A stretch of DNA of 64,000 nucleotides from Odobenus rosmarus divergens (GCF_000321225.1 NW_004450331.1:1339627-1403626), one strand, 5' to 3'. Shown: positions 10,700 through 21,707, numbered from the stretch's first letter. Numbers and translations are program-made. The notes: generated by a model not told the origin, from the letters alone.

Positions 10700-11753
10700 A
10701 CATTCCTTGAGGGTTTTGACTGAATCACAGCAATAACCTATTCCAGATGTGGGATGAGACACAAACTGAGCTTTTATTTGTACCCATTTTTAACTGATGT
10801 TGGGGCTGATGGTAGCTAATAAGGGGAAAGACAGGAACCTGGAAGAAAGGTCTGACTCCCTGAGGCATGAAAAATGGGAATTTGGAAGCCGCAGAAGAGT
10901 CCTCTGGAGATGAGGACTGATAAGAGAGGGGACAACAGTCCACTTTAGACCAAGAAGGGACCAGAAGGTATGTTGACGATGTAGCGTCAGAGTGAGGTTT
11001 GGCTGGAAGGGGCCAATCAGGGGCCCCTTAGCAGAGATGCCCACTGTCCAGGAGACATAAGCAGCGCCAGCGCAGGGCCTCCCAGCAGGCCCGGGGACTC
11101 CAAATCGGGTGGGGGATGGCAATCAACTGTATTTTTTTTAAAGCATCCCAGGCGATACTGATGCTTGGTGAAGGTTACGCTGGAGGGCTTTTCTCCAGCT
11201 TTCCTGAGTTCTGTGTTAAGAAAAGGCTGATTCATAGCCACACCCTTAGAAGATCCAGAGGATTCAGCAATTAGAGATCTGGGTGCTGCCAGGTGAGCAG
11301 CTTTACCCTCAATCTGAGGGGTAGACTTTGGCCTTCGGTAATGAGGACTTCACTTTCTTTCACTGCCGAGAGAAAAGCAATAAAACGAAGTTCTGACTTT
11401 GAACTTGGAGTAGAAAACAGAAGGTGAATTACACTGCAGAAAAGGTGACCACTGAAAGTGAAAAGTCAATGAGTCAACTGTATCCCATTTTGCTATAATT
11501 GCTACAATGAGCCGATTGTATTCTTTTTGTACAGTGCCCACACTGTGGTAAAGTTATTTTAGTGATTAAAGGTTGAGACCAGAGCATGGAGAGCCTTGGA
11601 TGCCAAGGTAAGGAAAGTGGATGGCTCCCAGCGGGCATAATTCTGCAGACTAGGGAACTTGTTCCTGGGGTAGGTGGCCTCACTGGTGAGTCAGTCTCAA
11701 CCCTGGAAGCCTACAACTCCAGCATAGGCATTATTGGCAAGATGCAAAGGCAC
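10700..11753. other. Unrecognised sequence
   Basis: No gene or repeat recognised. Short open frames overlap on both strands without splice or start support. A weak exon-like segment ends in 'cactg|gtgagtc' near 11673 but has a poor acceptor. Confidence 0.45.
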
Positions 11754-11935
11754 TTTTTTTTTTTTTTAAAGATTTTATTTATTTGACAGAGACACAGTGA
11801 GAGAGGGAACACAAGCAGGGGGAGTGGGAGAGGGAGAAGCAGGCCTCCTGCTAAGCAAGGAGCCCGATGCGGGGCTCGATCCCAGGACCCTGAGCCAAAG
11901 GCAGACGCTTAATGACTGAGCCACCCAGGCGCCCC
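11754..11935 (-). mobile_element. Carnivore SINE (SINEC), young type, internal deletion
   Basis: Reverse-oriented young-type SINE. The usual 'ccctgggatcatgacctgag' is shortened to 'ccctgag' at about 11887. That is a 13-bp loss between two 'cctg' repeats, probably by slippage. The rest is near consensus. Confidence 0.95.
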
Positions 11936-12461
11936 ACTACTAGCTATTTTTGAACCTGAGTTTTCCTCACATCGATCTCGCTAATGCCAACTTGCATTAG
12001 TAACTCAACGTTTTCCACGTGAGTACAACCAGCAGTAACTGGCAGGGCTTAGGTCAAGTACGGAGAACTAGCAAACCAATGGGAAAGTCTTAAGCCTGGC
12101 AAATCCATGGTTTAGAAAGAAAGTGCAAAGTTAACTGCAAGGTCCCTGCTTGCCTACATAATGACACGGTATTAGAAAAAGAAAGTGCGTGAGTTTAGAA
12201 GGCACTATAATTATCAGTGTTGCCCCCACATGGAAATCTGGGGGTTTCTGGGCCACCAAGAGCCACCTGGAGAAACCAGCTCTCCAGCCATTTGCCATCC
12301 TGAACCAACTCTCATACAACCTAACCTTCACGGCTCATGTCTAACAAGTCCAGATGAACAATAGGTTGTTGGAATAAGGCTGATTCCTAAGAATACTAGA
12401 CTATATAGTCCAGCTGAAGGAGGAAAAATTACATTGTTTGGCAAGGGGAGCTATACTTACT
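11936..12461. other. Unrecognised sequence
   Basis: About 520 bp without a recognisable gene, repeat or regulatory motif. Confidence 0.4.
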
Positions 12462-13195
12462 CATTCAATAAACATGTATCGGGGGGACAACTATGTCCCA
12501 GGCACTGTGCTAGGGGCGCCAAAAACCCAGAGGGGGGGAAAATGTGATCCCTGTCTTCATGGTACTGAGCCTGAGGAAGAAACAGATGTAGAAACAGAAA
12601 AGTCCAAGTCGGTTTACTGCCAAAGTGCAATGATGAGAAATGCACAGGATTTCATGAAAGCAGGCAGTTGGCCGTAATCAGGGAAGACATCCTGGAGGAG
12701 ATGCTATTTGAGCAGACAGGCGGAGTCAAGAGTGGGTGGAAGCCACTCATTGTGGCTTGCAACAGCCAATTACCTACATTTCTCCCCAGTTCTGCCTTTA
12801 GTGACCAGATTGGTAACTTGAAATCACCAATGGCATGAGTATTCCCACCTCAGCAATCAGCAAACCCTATAAACCAAGTTTTTCCTCCTAGAGAGATGGT
12901 TGTTGAACATTTCCCAGCACACCTCTGGGGGGGATGCAGTCATGAGGGATGGGAGGGTGGTAGGGGCAGGCAGAGTGAGGACCACTGGCGAAGGCACAGA
13001 AGCCAGAAAAAGCGTGGGGCTGGGGACCATAGAACTTTAATTTTCTAGACTGTGAAGTGCACTGCCGTAATAGCAGGAGATAAAACCAAAAGGAAGGCCA
13101 GGACTAGATTATGGAGGGCATTGTAAGTCATCCTAAGGAGTTCTCACTCTATCCAGTAGCAGATGGGTAGGCAAAGAAGTTTTAAACTAAGGTGT
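12462..13195 (-). mobile_element. L2 LINE, antisense, interrupted
   Basis: The plus strand reads as the reverse complement of the L2 3' region: 'tcattcaataaacatgtatc', 'ggcactgtgctagg', then 'gggaagacatcctggaggag'. After an unclear stretch (about 12745-12900) come 'gaaggcacagaagcc' and 'ggagggcattgtaagtcatc'. The element is on the minus strand and well decayed. Confidence 0.7.
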
Positions 13196-13344
13196 TATAT
13201 TCTAAATATTTTCGGAACCTCCTATTTACATCCTTGATGCGAATCATCTTATGCAACCCGAATTGATTAGATTGGAGAAATTTTGCTCCTAAAGCCACCC
13301 TCAAAGCCAAAAATCAAAAAGCAAAACAAATTTAAAAACATAAA

Positions 13345-13490
13345 TTTTTAAGCATTATATGGTGACAGATGGTAGCTACACCTGTGGTGAAAACAACACA
13401 TAGGGTTGTCACATCACTATATTTTACACCTGAAATGAATTTAATGTCCTGTCTCAATACAATTAAAAATAAATCAATTTTTAAAAGTAC
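13345..13490 (+). mobile_element. L1 3' end (carnivore-age L1)
   Basis: 'gacagatggtagctacacct', 'atcactatattttacacctg' and the AT-rich 'aattaaaaataaat' end match the terminal part of L1 3' UTRs in sense orientation. Severely 5'-truncated. Confidence 0.7.
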
Positions 13491-13707
13491 AAGAAGTTTT
13501 TTAAAAATTAATTTTGGTGCCCAGATTTCCTACCACGACAGCGTAATTGGCTTCAGAAAGGTGGTCTATGGAAGATGCAGCAGTTTTGGTCCCACCAGAA
13601 GAGAGATTTCAGATACTGGGTTAAATGAGGGAGTTTAATATAAAGAATGATTATGAAAAAAGACTAAGATATAAGGAAACTCTGTAGGGTTCCCTGGGGT
13701 CCCTCCA

Positions 13708-13721
13708 GTGCCCTCTACTGA
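13708..13721 (-). promoter_or_regulatory. CTCF-like core motif
   Basis: The minus strand reads tcagtagagggcac. This agrees with the CTCF core CCASYAGRKGGCRS at every position except the first. A single motif match does not prove occupancy. Confidence 0.35.
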
Positions 13722-13768
13722 AAAGCTTACCATTTTAACCTCACTTACTTAAAAACATTTTTTTATTG

Positions 13769-13820
13769 TATATGTGTGTGTGCAAATATGTCTATATACA
13801 CACGTATATAAAAATATATA
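13769..13820. repeat. (TG/TA) imperfect microsatellite
   Basis: Mixed TG, CA and TA dinucleotides with interruptions in an AT-rich stretch. No other content recognised between 13822 and 14394. Confidence 0.7.
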
Positions 13821-14394
13821 ATTTTACTTATTTTATTGCTCACTTTAAAGGAGAAATACTTAAAGGAATCCCATTGTTTATTACAGAGCATCGTGCAGGG
13901 TGTATTCAGAGTTGAGAGCTGCCAGAGGAGGTTAAACATTCTAGTAGGAACTGAAAAATGTGGTCATTCTTCTGGCTGTTAAGCTCACAAAGCTGAGTCA
14001 GTAGCTATGTTGAATTTCTTATGTCATCCCTAGGCCATGAGGCATTGCTTACCACTCATTCTGGGTATCAACGTGGGGAATTTGGCCGAGTTGCGGCTCT
14101 CAAGAGGATAAGCTCAGTTTCTGCTGTGATTGTCACAGGCTCTGTTATATATTCCTTCCAGCCACTAAGTGCACTCACTCTCTCTCTGGAATCTACTCCA
14201 GCGTTTGACTGACCTTCCCCAGCTCACTCCCAGGTCGTTGTTCTGGACACTCCCATTTCCCGCAATTCCAGACCACAGGGTTACAATATATGCTCCACTT
14301 CTCGTGGTCTCCCTTTGGGAAGAAAAATCTGTAGTTGCTTAATTGTCCTGATGACACAAACAAGCTCCTGTCATGAGAGACCATGGTTAAGAGT

Positions 14395-14600
14395 TCGGGT
14401 ATCAGAATCAGACATAGCTCAATCCCAGTTTTTAGTTAAGTTGTGCATGAAGTGTTGAAACCTTCCTTGTCAATAAAATGGGGATAAAGAGCACCTGTTC
14501 AGGTGATTGTTAGAAGTATTAAATGAGATAATCTGCATAAAGTACATAGAAAATACCAGTAGCACAGTAAATGCCTGGCAATAGTTATCATTACTATGTT
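14395..14600 (+). mobile_element. MIR SINE
   Basis: Collinear MIR blocks: 'gctcaatcccag', 'aataaaatggggataa', 'tattaaatgagataatctgc', 'agtaaatgcctggcaatag'. Ancient and diverged. Confidence 0.8.
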
Positions 14601-14699
14601 TTGCTGACAGCTGAAAGTCAAACACCCAGAGAAATAGCCAGCTATGCTTTGCCTTCCTCAAAATGCTAAAAATTTAACTTACTTTTATACTATGATTTT

Positions 14700-14881
14700 T
14701 TAAGAGGTTTTATTTATTTGAGAGAGACAGACAGAATGAGTGGAGGGGAGGGGCAGAGCGAGAGGAAGAAGCAGACTCCCTGCTGAGCAAGGAGCCTGAT
14801 GTGGGGCTCTATCCCAGGACCCCGGGATCATGACCTGAGCCAAAGGCAGACACTTAACCGACTGAGCCACCCAGGTGCCCC
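14700..14881 (-). mobile_element. Carnivore SINE (SINEC)
   Basis: Reverse-oriented SINE with diverged GA-rich region and head complement 'gactgagccacccaggtgcc'. The duplication ctatgatttt lies at 14690-14699 and 14882-14891. A second SINE in the same orientation follows 70 bp later. Confidence 0.95.
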
Positions 14882-14951
14882 CTATGATTTTGGGTATCAA
14901 AATTACCCAACTGAAAAAGAAATGAGTTTTGTTTTTTAAGAAATGAGTTTT

Positions 14952-15148
14952 TATTTTTTTAAGATTTTATTTATTTATTTGACAGAGAAAGAGATGGTGA
15001 GAGCAGAAACACAAGCAGGGGGAGTGGGAGAGGGAGAAGCAGGCCTTCCGTGGAGCAGGGAGCCCGATGTGGGACTCAATCCCAGGACCCTGGGATCATG
15101 ATCTGAGCCCAAGGCAGACGTTTAATGACTGAGCCACCCAGGCGCCCC
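14952..15148 (-). mobile_element. Carnivore SINE (SINEC), young type
   Basis: Near-consensus reverse copy. A 14-bp duplication, aagaaatgagtttt, flanks it at 14938-14951 and 15149-15162. A third copy of the same 14 bp lies upstream at 14917-14930. Confidence 0.96.
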
Positions 15149-15454
15149 AAGAAATGAGTTTTGATGAAATGTTCCTTACTCTCCCCTGGATTCTCCCAGA
15201 GTGGAGAATTCACAAGGTTTTGTCTTTGATTTTTCTTTTAATTTTCTTTTCTTTAAATTCAGCTGATAATGTTGTTCGTTATCCACTTGAGGTGGCATTA
15301 GAATAAATTAATATTAAAATATTTAAATTTAGAACAATGTGTTTGAAATGCCATTAGGAAGATTTATCACCCGCAATGAGAAATCAGTGCTCCATTAGCT
15401 ACAATCCCCTCTCCAGTAAGTTTGGAGACCTCGGGCTCAGCTCATTACCCAGCA

Positions 15455-15455
<1 letters not shown>

Positions 15456-15483
<28 letters not shown>
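15456..15483. repeat. (CT)n microsatellite
   Basis: A pure CT run of about 14 units, not part of a SINE, in otherwise unrecognised sequence. Confidence 0.95.
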
Positions 15484-15486
<3 letters not shown>

Positions 15487-15784
15487 TCCCCTGATGCTGT
15501 GTGGACCACTGTTCTTGGGTTTACTGAGAGTTTGTTATACTGATTCGCTTTGCACCTCAGACACCTGCATCCGCCAAGATGCCAAAGCAAGGCCAAGTAA
15601 TAATACAAGAAAAGGCAAAACTCACTTGTTCAACCAATTACTAAAGATGAGGTAAAATGGACGCCAGGAAAGGAAAATGATTGAGAACTACATTTCCAAC
15701 TTAGAGGATAGGCTGTGCTCAGGAATCCCATCAAATCGGTGAGGCTGTACAGTGGGGTTGTTAAAAATGCATAGCATCTATGGC

Positions 15785-16005
15785 CGAAGTGCTTGGGTTC
15801 AGATCCCAGCCCTGCCCTTGCTGGCTGGGAGGTCTCGAGCGGGTTTCTTTACCTCTCTGTGCCCTGATTACCTCATCTGAAAAATGGGGATGATAGCAGT
15901 ACCTGCCTGACTCAGCTGTAGTAATGATTTTGTGAGTTCATGAATGTAAAGGGCTTCAAACATCTGACACATGGCTAATGCAATGGAAGTATTTGCTCTT
16001 AGTAC
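15785..16005 (+). mobile_element. MIR SINE
   Basis: MIR blocks in order: 'gggttcagatcccagccctg', 'tttctttacctctctgtgcc', 'ctgaaaaatggggatgatag', 'atgtaaagggcttc'. One of the better preserved MIRs here. Confidence 0.85.
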
Positions 16006-16614
16006 CTGGTCTTTGAAAAAGACTTAAGAGCAAATATAATTACCAGTTCTTCCAATCAATTAAGCACCTGCCGGCATTCCAGGAGACCCCTTATTTATAA
16101 GATCCCTTTCTTTGGCTCAGACTTGTCTCCCTTTGCCAATTTAATTCAAAAGGATAATGACCTACTTTTAAGTAGAAAGCCCCTAGGAAGTCACTTTGAG
16201 AGGAAATTTCTCAGGAAATTCCCTAGTAATCTGTTGGGAGAAAATATCAGTATCTTAAATCTGCTTAAAAGCCAGCCAGCCCCAAACTAGTCTACTGTGT
16301 TACAAGTCAGGATAGTGGGTTAGTAATATGTGGTTTCTTGGTCTCAGGCTGGCTCCTTGAGTGTGCTTACTGGGTGGAAAGGATCCAGCCATGCATATGT
16401 GCTTTGTTCACATTTTTGTATGTATATTTAACTTCAATATAAATTTTACTTAAAACAAATACCCTACCAGGAGATATACACAGTCCAAGCTCACCCAAGA
16501 ACCTTTTGAGTCTCTTCTACGTCTTCCTCATGGATGTTGGAAAATTTCTTTGATGAAGAGCTCCAAAGCTTTTGCACCTACGCTGAGGCCTGAGAATTAG
16601 GTAGCTTCGAAATG

Positions 16615-16860
16615 GGGTCCCTAAAACATGTTTTTTAGTATAAATATGTCCCATGTAATATTTGGGACATATTTATACTAAAAAATACTTACTTACCTGA
16701 AATTCAAATTTAACTGGGCATTCTCTATTTTCCTTGCTAAAGCCAAATTTTGGATAAACTGTTTTTTAGCATATCTCAAATATTATGTGGAAGGATTTAT
16801 ACTAAAAAAAATTTCATCTGAAATTCAACTTCAACTGGAAGTCCTGTATTTTGTCTGACA
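16615..16860. mobile_element. Foldback (MITE-like) element, one full hairpin plus partial repeat
   Basis: Between 16631 and 16684 the sequence is its own reverse complement. 'ttttttagtataaatatgtc' is mirrored by 'gacatatttatactaaaaaa' around a short AT loop. It is followed by 'tgaaattcaaatttaactgg' and a terminal 'ctgacaaccct'. A second partial copy of the same blocks follows at 16740-16855. The same family occurs at 28205-28385. I do not assign a family name. Confidence 0.6.
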
Positions 16861-16861
16861 A

Positions 16862-16990
16862 CCCTATTCTGAGTGCTTTATACATATCAATTCACTTAAC
16901 TCTCATACAACTGAATGGGGGAGGTACTATTATTACTTCCACTTTACAGATGAGGAAACTGAGAAAAATAGGCCTAGTAGTTTGCCTAAA
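16862..16990 (-). mobile_element. MIR SINE fragment, reverse
   Basis: 'gagtgctttatacatatc', 'ctattattacttcc' and 'actttacagatgaggaaactg' are the reverse complement of the MIR 3' half. Confidence 0.75.
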
Positions 16991-17596
16991 AAGTCTGCAC
17001 TATCAAGGGCTGGTAAAGATACAGAACGCTTGGAAATATCATACTGCAGGCAGAAATGCAAAATGGTACAGTCACTTTGGAAAATCATTTGGTAGCTTCT
17101 TAAAAGTTAACACACACTATCATAGGACCCTACCTACAATGTCAACCACCAAAGCCCTTTGGAAGAGTTTGGATTGGATCCTGTAAAGTTAAAGTAAAAA
17201 ATAACTGTTCACATACTTCACTGTACTCTAGTTGGTAAATCTGTGCCTCACAGGGGCAAGGATTAGAAATTCTGAAACTATTTGTATACTAGAGAGGAAA
17301 GAATAAGCAAATATATTACAAATAATTATAGCCTATCTCTCACTATTGGAAAAAGAAGTTATAAACAAGAAAGGAAGAAAGCTAGAATAAACCCTCAGGT
17401 ACTAGATTGGAGTCAGAGGTATCAATATAGATTAGTATCTTTGAAAGATACACACACAGATAAATAGGCACAGAAATAACAAGAGAAGCGTGTACACCCA
17501 TGAGGTGGTATACATACATGTAATTACCTACTTCTATCTACATACAGGCTAGAAGCAATAACACTCCAGGAGCAAATGAGTACATCCACTGCCCAG

Positions 17597-17634
17597 ATAT
17601 ATATAGATCTATATATATCTATATATATATATAT
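17597..17634. repeat. (TA)n microsatellite at a SINE edge
   Basis: An AT-alternating run with 'agatct' interruptions, lying between the left target-site copy (cccagat, 17592-17598) and the SINE's T-rich tail complement. It probably grew from the SINE tail junction. Confidence 0.8.
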
Positions 17635-17828
17635 TTTTTTTTTTAAAGATTTTATTTATTTGACAGAGAGAGACACAGCCAGAGAGGGAACACAAGCAGG
17701 GGGAGTGGGAGCGGGAGAAGCAGGCTTCCTGCCGAGCAGAGAGCCCGATGCGGGGCTCGATCCCAGGACCCTGGGATCATGACCTGAGCCAAAGGTAGAT
17801 GCTTAATGACTGAGCCACCCAGGTGCCT
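17634..17828 (-). mobile_element. Carnivore SINE (SINEC), young type
   Basis: Near-consensus reverse copy nested in the L1M 3' UTR. The short duplication cccagat lies at 17592-17598 and 17829-17835. The tail side is expanded by a (TA)n run. Confidence 0.95.
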
Positions 17829-18354
17829 CCCAGATCTTGGTTTTTAACACCATTCTCCAATAAAAGGAACCAAGAATCCTTGGAGAACTGGTTAATTCTA
17901 GGATTGGGGCAGAAAATAATATAAGATGAACCTGAAGTCTCTTGTGGTGCCAGAAAGTAAGGAAGAGCTAAACAACAAAAAGATAGGAGTATATCAAAGG
18001 GGCACAGGAGCTACCAAAGAGCTTCCAAAGGCCAAAAATGGAACCATTTGAGCCATAAAATAAATGAAGGGATTAGATTAGAATCCAAAGAATGAGGTAA
18101 GTATCTACGAATCCATACTGCTATAAATAAATACGTGAGGGATAATTGACAAGTCTTCTTTAGAGAATCCCAATTAACACATACAGAAGGAATGAGGGAA
18201 GGAGGAAATCGCCATTAGACCATCACAGTAATCACTGCTGAAAGCAAGATGCAAGGAAAGATCCTAATGTCAGGGGGTGAGAGTTTCAACAGAAGCAGGA
18301 TATTTGCATAGATTCAAAGTATGTCTCTTCAAACATTTAATAATTACAAGAGGA

Positions 18355-18551
18355 GGGGCGCTGGGGTGGCTCAGTCGTTGAGCGTCTTGCCTTCAGCTCA
18401 GGTCATGGTCCCAGCGTCCTGGGATCGAGCCCTGCACTGGGCTCCGTGCTCCCGTGCTCAGCGGGGAGCCTGCTTCTCCCTCTCCCTCTGCCTGCCTGTC
18501 TGCCTACTTGTGCTTTCTCTCTCTCTGTCAGATAAATAAAATCTTAAAAAA
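18355..18551 (+). mobile_element. Carnivore SINE (SINEC)
   Basis: Full-length forward copy nested in L1M, with a small internal duplication ('gtgctcccgtgctc'). A perfect 16-bp duplication, aataattacaagagga, lies at 18339-18354 and 18552-18567. Confidence 0.97.
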
Positions 18552-19831
18552 AATAATTACAAGAGGAAAATAATAAGTTTATGGTGGAGAATCCTGTCAA
18601 ATACCACCTCAGCCAAGTGACCGAGGTTCACACCACCAGTAACAGGCATCAAAATTATGTACTCCTGATACAATGCATGGAGAACCTTCTGTTCTATCCT
18701 TCCCCAAACTACATCATCTTAATCTCATCATGAGGAAACATCAGATAAACCCAAATCGAGGAACATTCCCTAAGGTAACTGACCAGTGCTCTTCTAAAAC
18801 ATCAAGGTCATTAAAGACAGGACTGAGGAACTGTCAGAGATGGGGGAAGACTAACAAGACCTAAAACTAAAAGCAATGTGGGATCCTTGGATAGAAAAAA
18901 AAGAATAGTAATGGAAAAAGTGATGAGATCCAATTAGAGGCTGTAGCTTCATGTATTGTCCCAAGGTTGATTTCTTAGTTTACACAAATAGTCTATGGTT
19001 ATGTAAGATGCTAACATGGGGAGGAACAAGTCAGGTATACAGAGTAACTCTCTTTACTATTTTTACAACTCTTCCGAGTCTAAAATCATCTAAAAAATAA
19101 AAATATTACCCCTCAAAATGTAAAACTCTCATTTCTTTCCCACAATCCCTTACTCAGCAAAAAAATGAATAAAAACAAAACTAAATTTAAAAAACCAAAT
19201 AAAAGAGCCAATTTTGGCTGCAAGAATAGGGCCCGGCTACCAGATTTTTGACCATTGAATTATTTTCCTGGTCCTCTTTTCATCTTTAAATCAGGTCAGG
19301 CATCCTAAAGAGTCTATTTTTTTCCCCTTTCCTTTTTCAAACTTCTAAATCAGGATTTCCTACCGAATGCAGTTGGTGCTCTCTTGCTCCCACGCCGCCT
19401 GACGCCTGCCGGAGTGGCAAGGCCGAACTGGTGGGCTCTGACCCTTCCCAGCCTCTGCTGTACTTAAGCTTTCTAAGTATGGTTCTGGGAAAATGGGTTC
19501 CTGGGGGTGCCACATTCTGTTAAAATGTCTGCAGTCTCTTCTAGAATTTTTGGGAGAAAAGCTGTGCAGAAGAATCACACCCAAAGCAAGAGTTGCAAGG
19601 TCTGGTCTTAAGTATCCTGTTGTGTCATTTTTTTGTGGAAAAGAACTCCTGTGTCTGAATGTATAAATAAACTATTAGTGGGTAACAAAGTAAAAACCAT
19701 CTGCTGCCATCTGAAGCTGCTGCCAAACTATGACATTTCACAGGGCTGTGTACATCTTCCCTCTTTCCACAGGCAGAGTTAAATGCTTTTTTAACCTAAA
19801 AGCAGCTATTTTACCTCATTAAAGAGTTTGA

Positions 19832-20011
19832 TTTTTTTTTAAGATTTTTATTTATTTTAGAGAGAGAGAGAGAGAGCATGAGCAGGGTGGGTGGGCCAAG
19901 GGGATAGGGAGAGAGAATCTCAAGCAGTTGCTATATTAAGTGCAGAGCCTGACGTGGGGCTTGATCTCACAACCCTGAGATCACGCAACCAACTGCACCA
20001 CCCAGGCGCCC
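19832..20011 (-). mobile_element. Old carnivore SINE
   Basis: Reverse orientation with T-rich tail complement, GA repeat, a diverged middle ('gacgtggggcttgatctcac') and a damaged head complement ('actgcaccacccaggcgccc'). Confidence 0.9.
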
Positions 20012-20588
20012 TTCAAGTGTTTGGTATTGTATGAGAAACAGACTGGTCTCTGACTTTTCAGTTAGCTCACAGGGTGAAGGCCAATTTTGATTAATACAAA
20101 ATGTTTGCATATTGATTATATGGACCGTTAGTAATAATTACTTTAAAAGGAGATATTTCTGCCTAATGGAAAAATGGGCTACCTATCAAAAATCTACCAC
20201 CAAAAGCCACCCATACCTCTGGCTGTGTGTCAGGAAGACAGCATCTAGGTGGGAATACCTTTAATAGGTTCAAGACACACTGGAACTATTTACTTTTGAG
20301 GCTCAGAGATTCTTGGAACTTCCAGGATGGGAGAACTAGCACCATTGTTCCTTTCACCAGGCATTAGGCCAGCTTCATAAGGCCTCAGGAGGACACACCT
20401 ACGTTCATGGTAATTGGGATTGCCACAACTTGATCACAGCAAATTAGTAAGCTGGCATGTTCACGGGGCACACTGGGATTTTCCCAGAAAGTCTGCAAGG
20501 AGAAATTGCAGCTCAGAACAATCCTTGGAGGGGCAAGGGCAGGAGCTCTATCTTCCATTTCCAGTTGATCAACTGTTGTCTCTTCCAG
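20012..20588. other. Unrecognised sequence
   Basis: No gene or repeat recognised before the candidate exon at 20589. Overlapping frames at 20414-20704 run through without interruption, which weakens any single-frame argument for coding. Confidence 0.4.
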
Positions 20589-20674
20589 AAAACCGCAGTC
20601 CATGCTCCAAAACCACAGTCCATGCTCCAAATTGCTGCATTTCATCTCAATCTCAATGTAGAAGGCAACTTAGG
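20589..20674 (+). other. Candidate exon (very low confidence)
   Basis: Seen: an acceptor 'gttgtctcttccag' ends at 20588, and a consensus-like donor 'gtgagt' follows 20674. Two of three frames are open across the 86 bp. It contains a 20-bp tandem duplication (20591-20610 and 20611-20630, one mismatch). I recognise no protein. Open frames of this length are common by chance, and the internal repeat and two-frame openness argue against a coding exon. It could be a non-coding RNA exon or nothing. Confidence 0.12.
20591..20630. repeat. 20-bp tandem duplication, two units
   Basis: The unit 'aaccgcagtccatgctccaa' is followed at once by a copy with one change (g to a at the fifth base). Confidence 0.95.
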
Positions 20675-20993
20675 GTGAGTGAGATGCCAAACCAAAAACA
20701 GTAAAGATAATGTGAAAAAGTACACAGGACTTTTGTTAAATATCACGATTTCCAAGGCCATTTCCACCATTTAAACTTCTCATAAAAACCAGCAAAGGAA
20801 AACGAGACAGCATGGAATCTGTGTCTTGAGCCCAAGGATAGCACTACAACAATATAATTCTTTAAAACATATGAACAGGAGATAGGTTTTTGAGTTTTTC
20901 CAAAGTCAGATGTTCATTCTACTTCCTGGCCTCCCAACCCCAAGGATAACAAGTCAGTAGGTTTGAGAGGGAACAACTAGACTCTTCCAGTTT

Positions 20994-21004
20994 AAGATGG
21001 CGGC
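20994..21004 (+). promoter_or_regulatory. YY1-like motif
   Basis: The sequence aagatggcggc is an exact match to the consensus YY1 site, often found just downstream of transcription starts. Nearby 'gaggattgtgggacc' and 'gcgagtgcgagtctg' look like a decayed gene 5' region or retrocopy 5' UTR. CpG density is low and no gene is recognised. Confidence 0.3.
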
Positions 21005-21450
21005 TTGACTCTACAGAGGATTGTGGGACCAAGTGAAGGTCAGGGCCCTCAGTGTTCGTCTCCACATCCCCAGGATAGAGGTCCTGTGGACTCTAGGGCA
21101 GCCCAGGCTCTGGGTGCCAGCAGGGTGTTCCAGAGGCTGCGAGTGCGAGTCTGAGGCTGCGGTGGTGATCGATGGCGCTCACCAAGAGCAATGAGGAAGT
21201 ACAGTTCTGCTCCATTGCTAAAAAGCTTCCATGATCTACTAACAAGTACTCATACCTATGGCTGCAGGTCAAGAGTCAACATGAAAGGCAGGAGATAAGT
21301 GTATGAACCTATTGATCACCAGTGAATGTTTTATTGTCAAAGGTCAAAAGGGTAATATGAATAATAACTATGAATAATGGGATGCTAAATGCATAGCCTA
21401 TTACTTTAATGGGAGATCTACATATACATGTCCATCTCCCTTCAAAGAAT

Positions 21451-21469
21451 ATGTGTGTATATATATATA
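21451..21469. repeat. Short TG/TA microsatellite
   Basis: A brief alternating run in AT-rich DNA. More loosely AT-rich sequence continues to about 21512. Confidence 0.6.
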
Positions 21470-21549
21470 GCCACAGATGTATTTATATATTTAAATACAT
21501 ATTATATCCAGGGATCGGCCAATTTCAGGCCTACATGCCAGAAATGAAG

Positions 21550-21690
21550 AGACTATGTCAGTGGCTTCCCCCCTTGACAGTACCAAATACTGATGCCTGG
21601 TTCCCACCCCCAGGGGTTCTGAGTCACGGCCCAGACATTCTAATGTGAGCCTGAGGTGGAGGATCCCAGCTTTATTTCAAGTCTAAAGGC
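21550..21690. mobile_element. MER5-like hAT-Charlie fragment
   Basis: 'tactgatgcctggttcccac' and 'cattctaatgtgagcctgag' belong to the Charlie-type non-autonomous elements. Orientation is not clear, and the edge is cut by a SINE at 21708. Confidence 0.55.
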
Positions 21691-21707
21691 CCCCAGTTCT
21701 AACAGTG

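Larger units (their letters stand above)
17005..19115 (+). mobile_element. L1M ORF2 end and long 3' UTR, sense
   Basis: An ORF2 3' block ('atgcaaaatggtacagtcac', 'tttggaaaatcatttgg') is followed by about 1.5 kb of a typical old L1 3' UTR. That part holds 'ctcttgtggtgccagaaagt', 'catcacagtaatcactgc', 'gaggaaacatcagataaacc', and ends in 'ctaaaatcatctaaaaaata'. It is interrupted by a reverse SINE (17634-17828) and a forward SINE (18355-18551), both younger than the L1. The reading frame is destroyed. Confidence 0.75.

Noticed and set aside
16615..16860. Rho-independent terminator or riboswitch-like hairpin
   Set aside because: The hairpin belongs to a repeated foldback element in a mammalian genome. 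Bacterial terminators do not apply.
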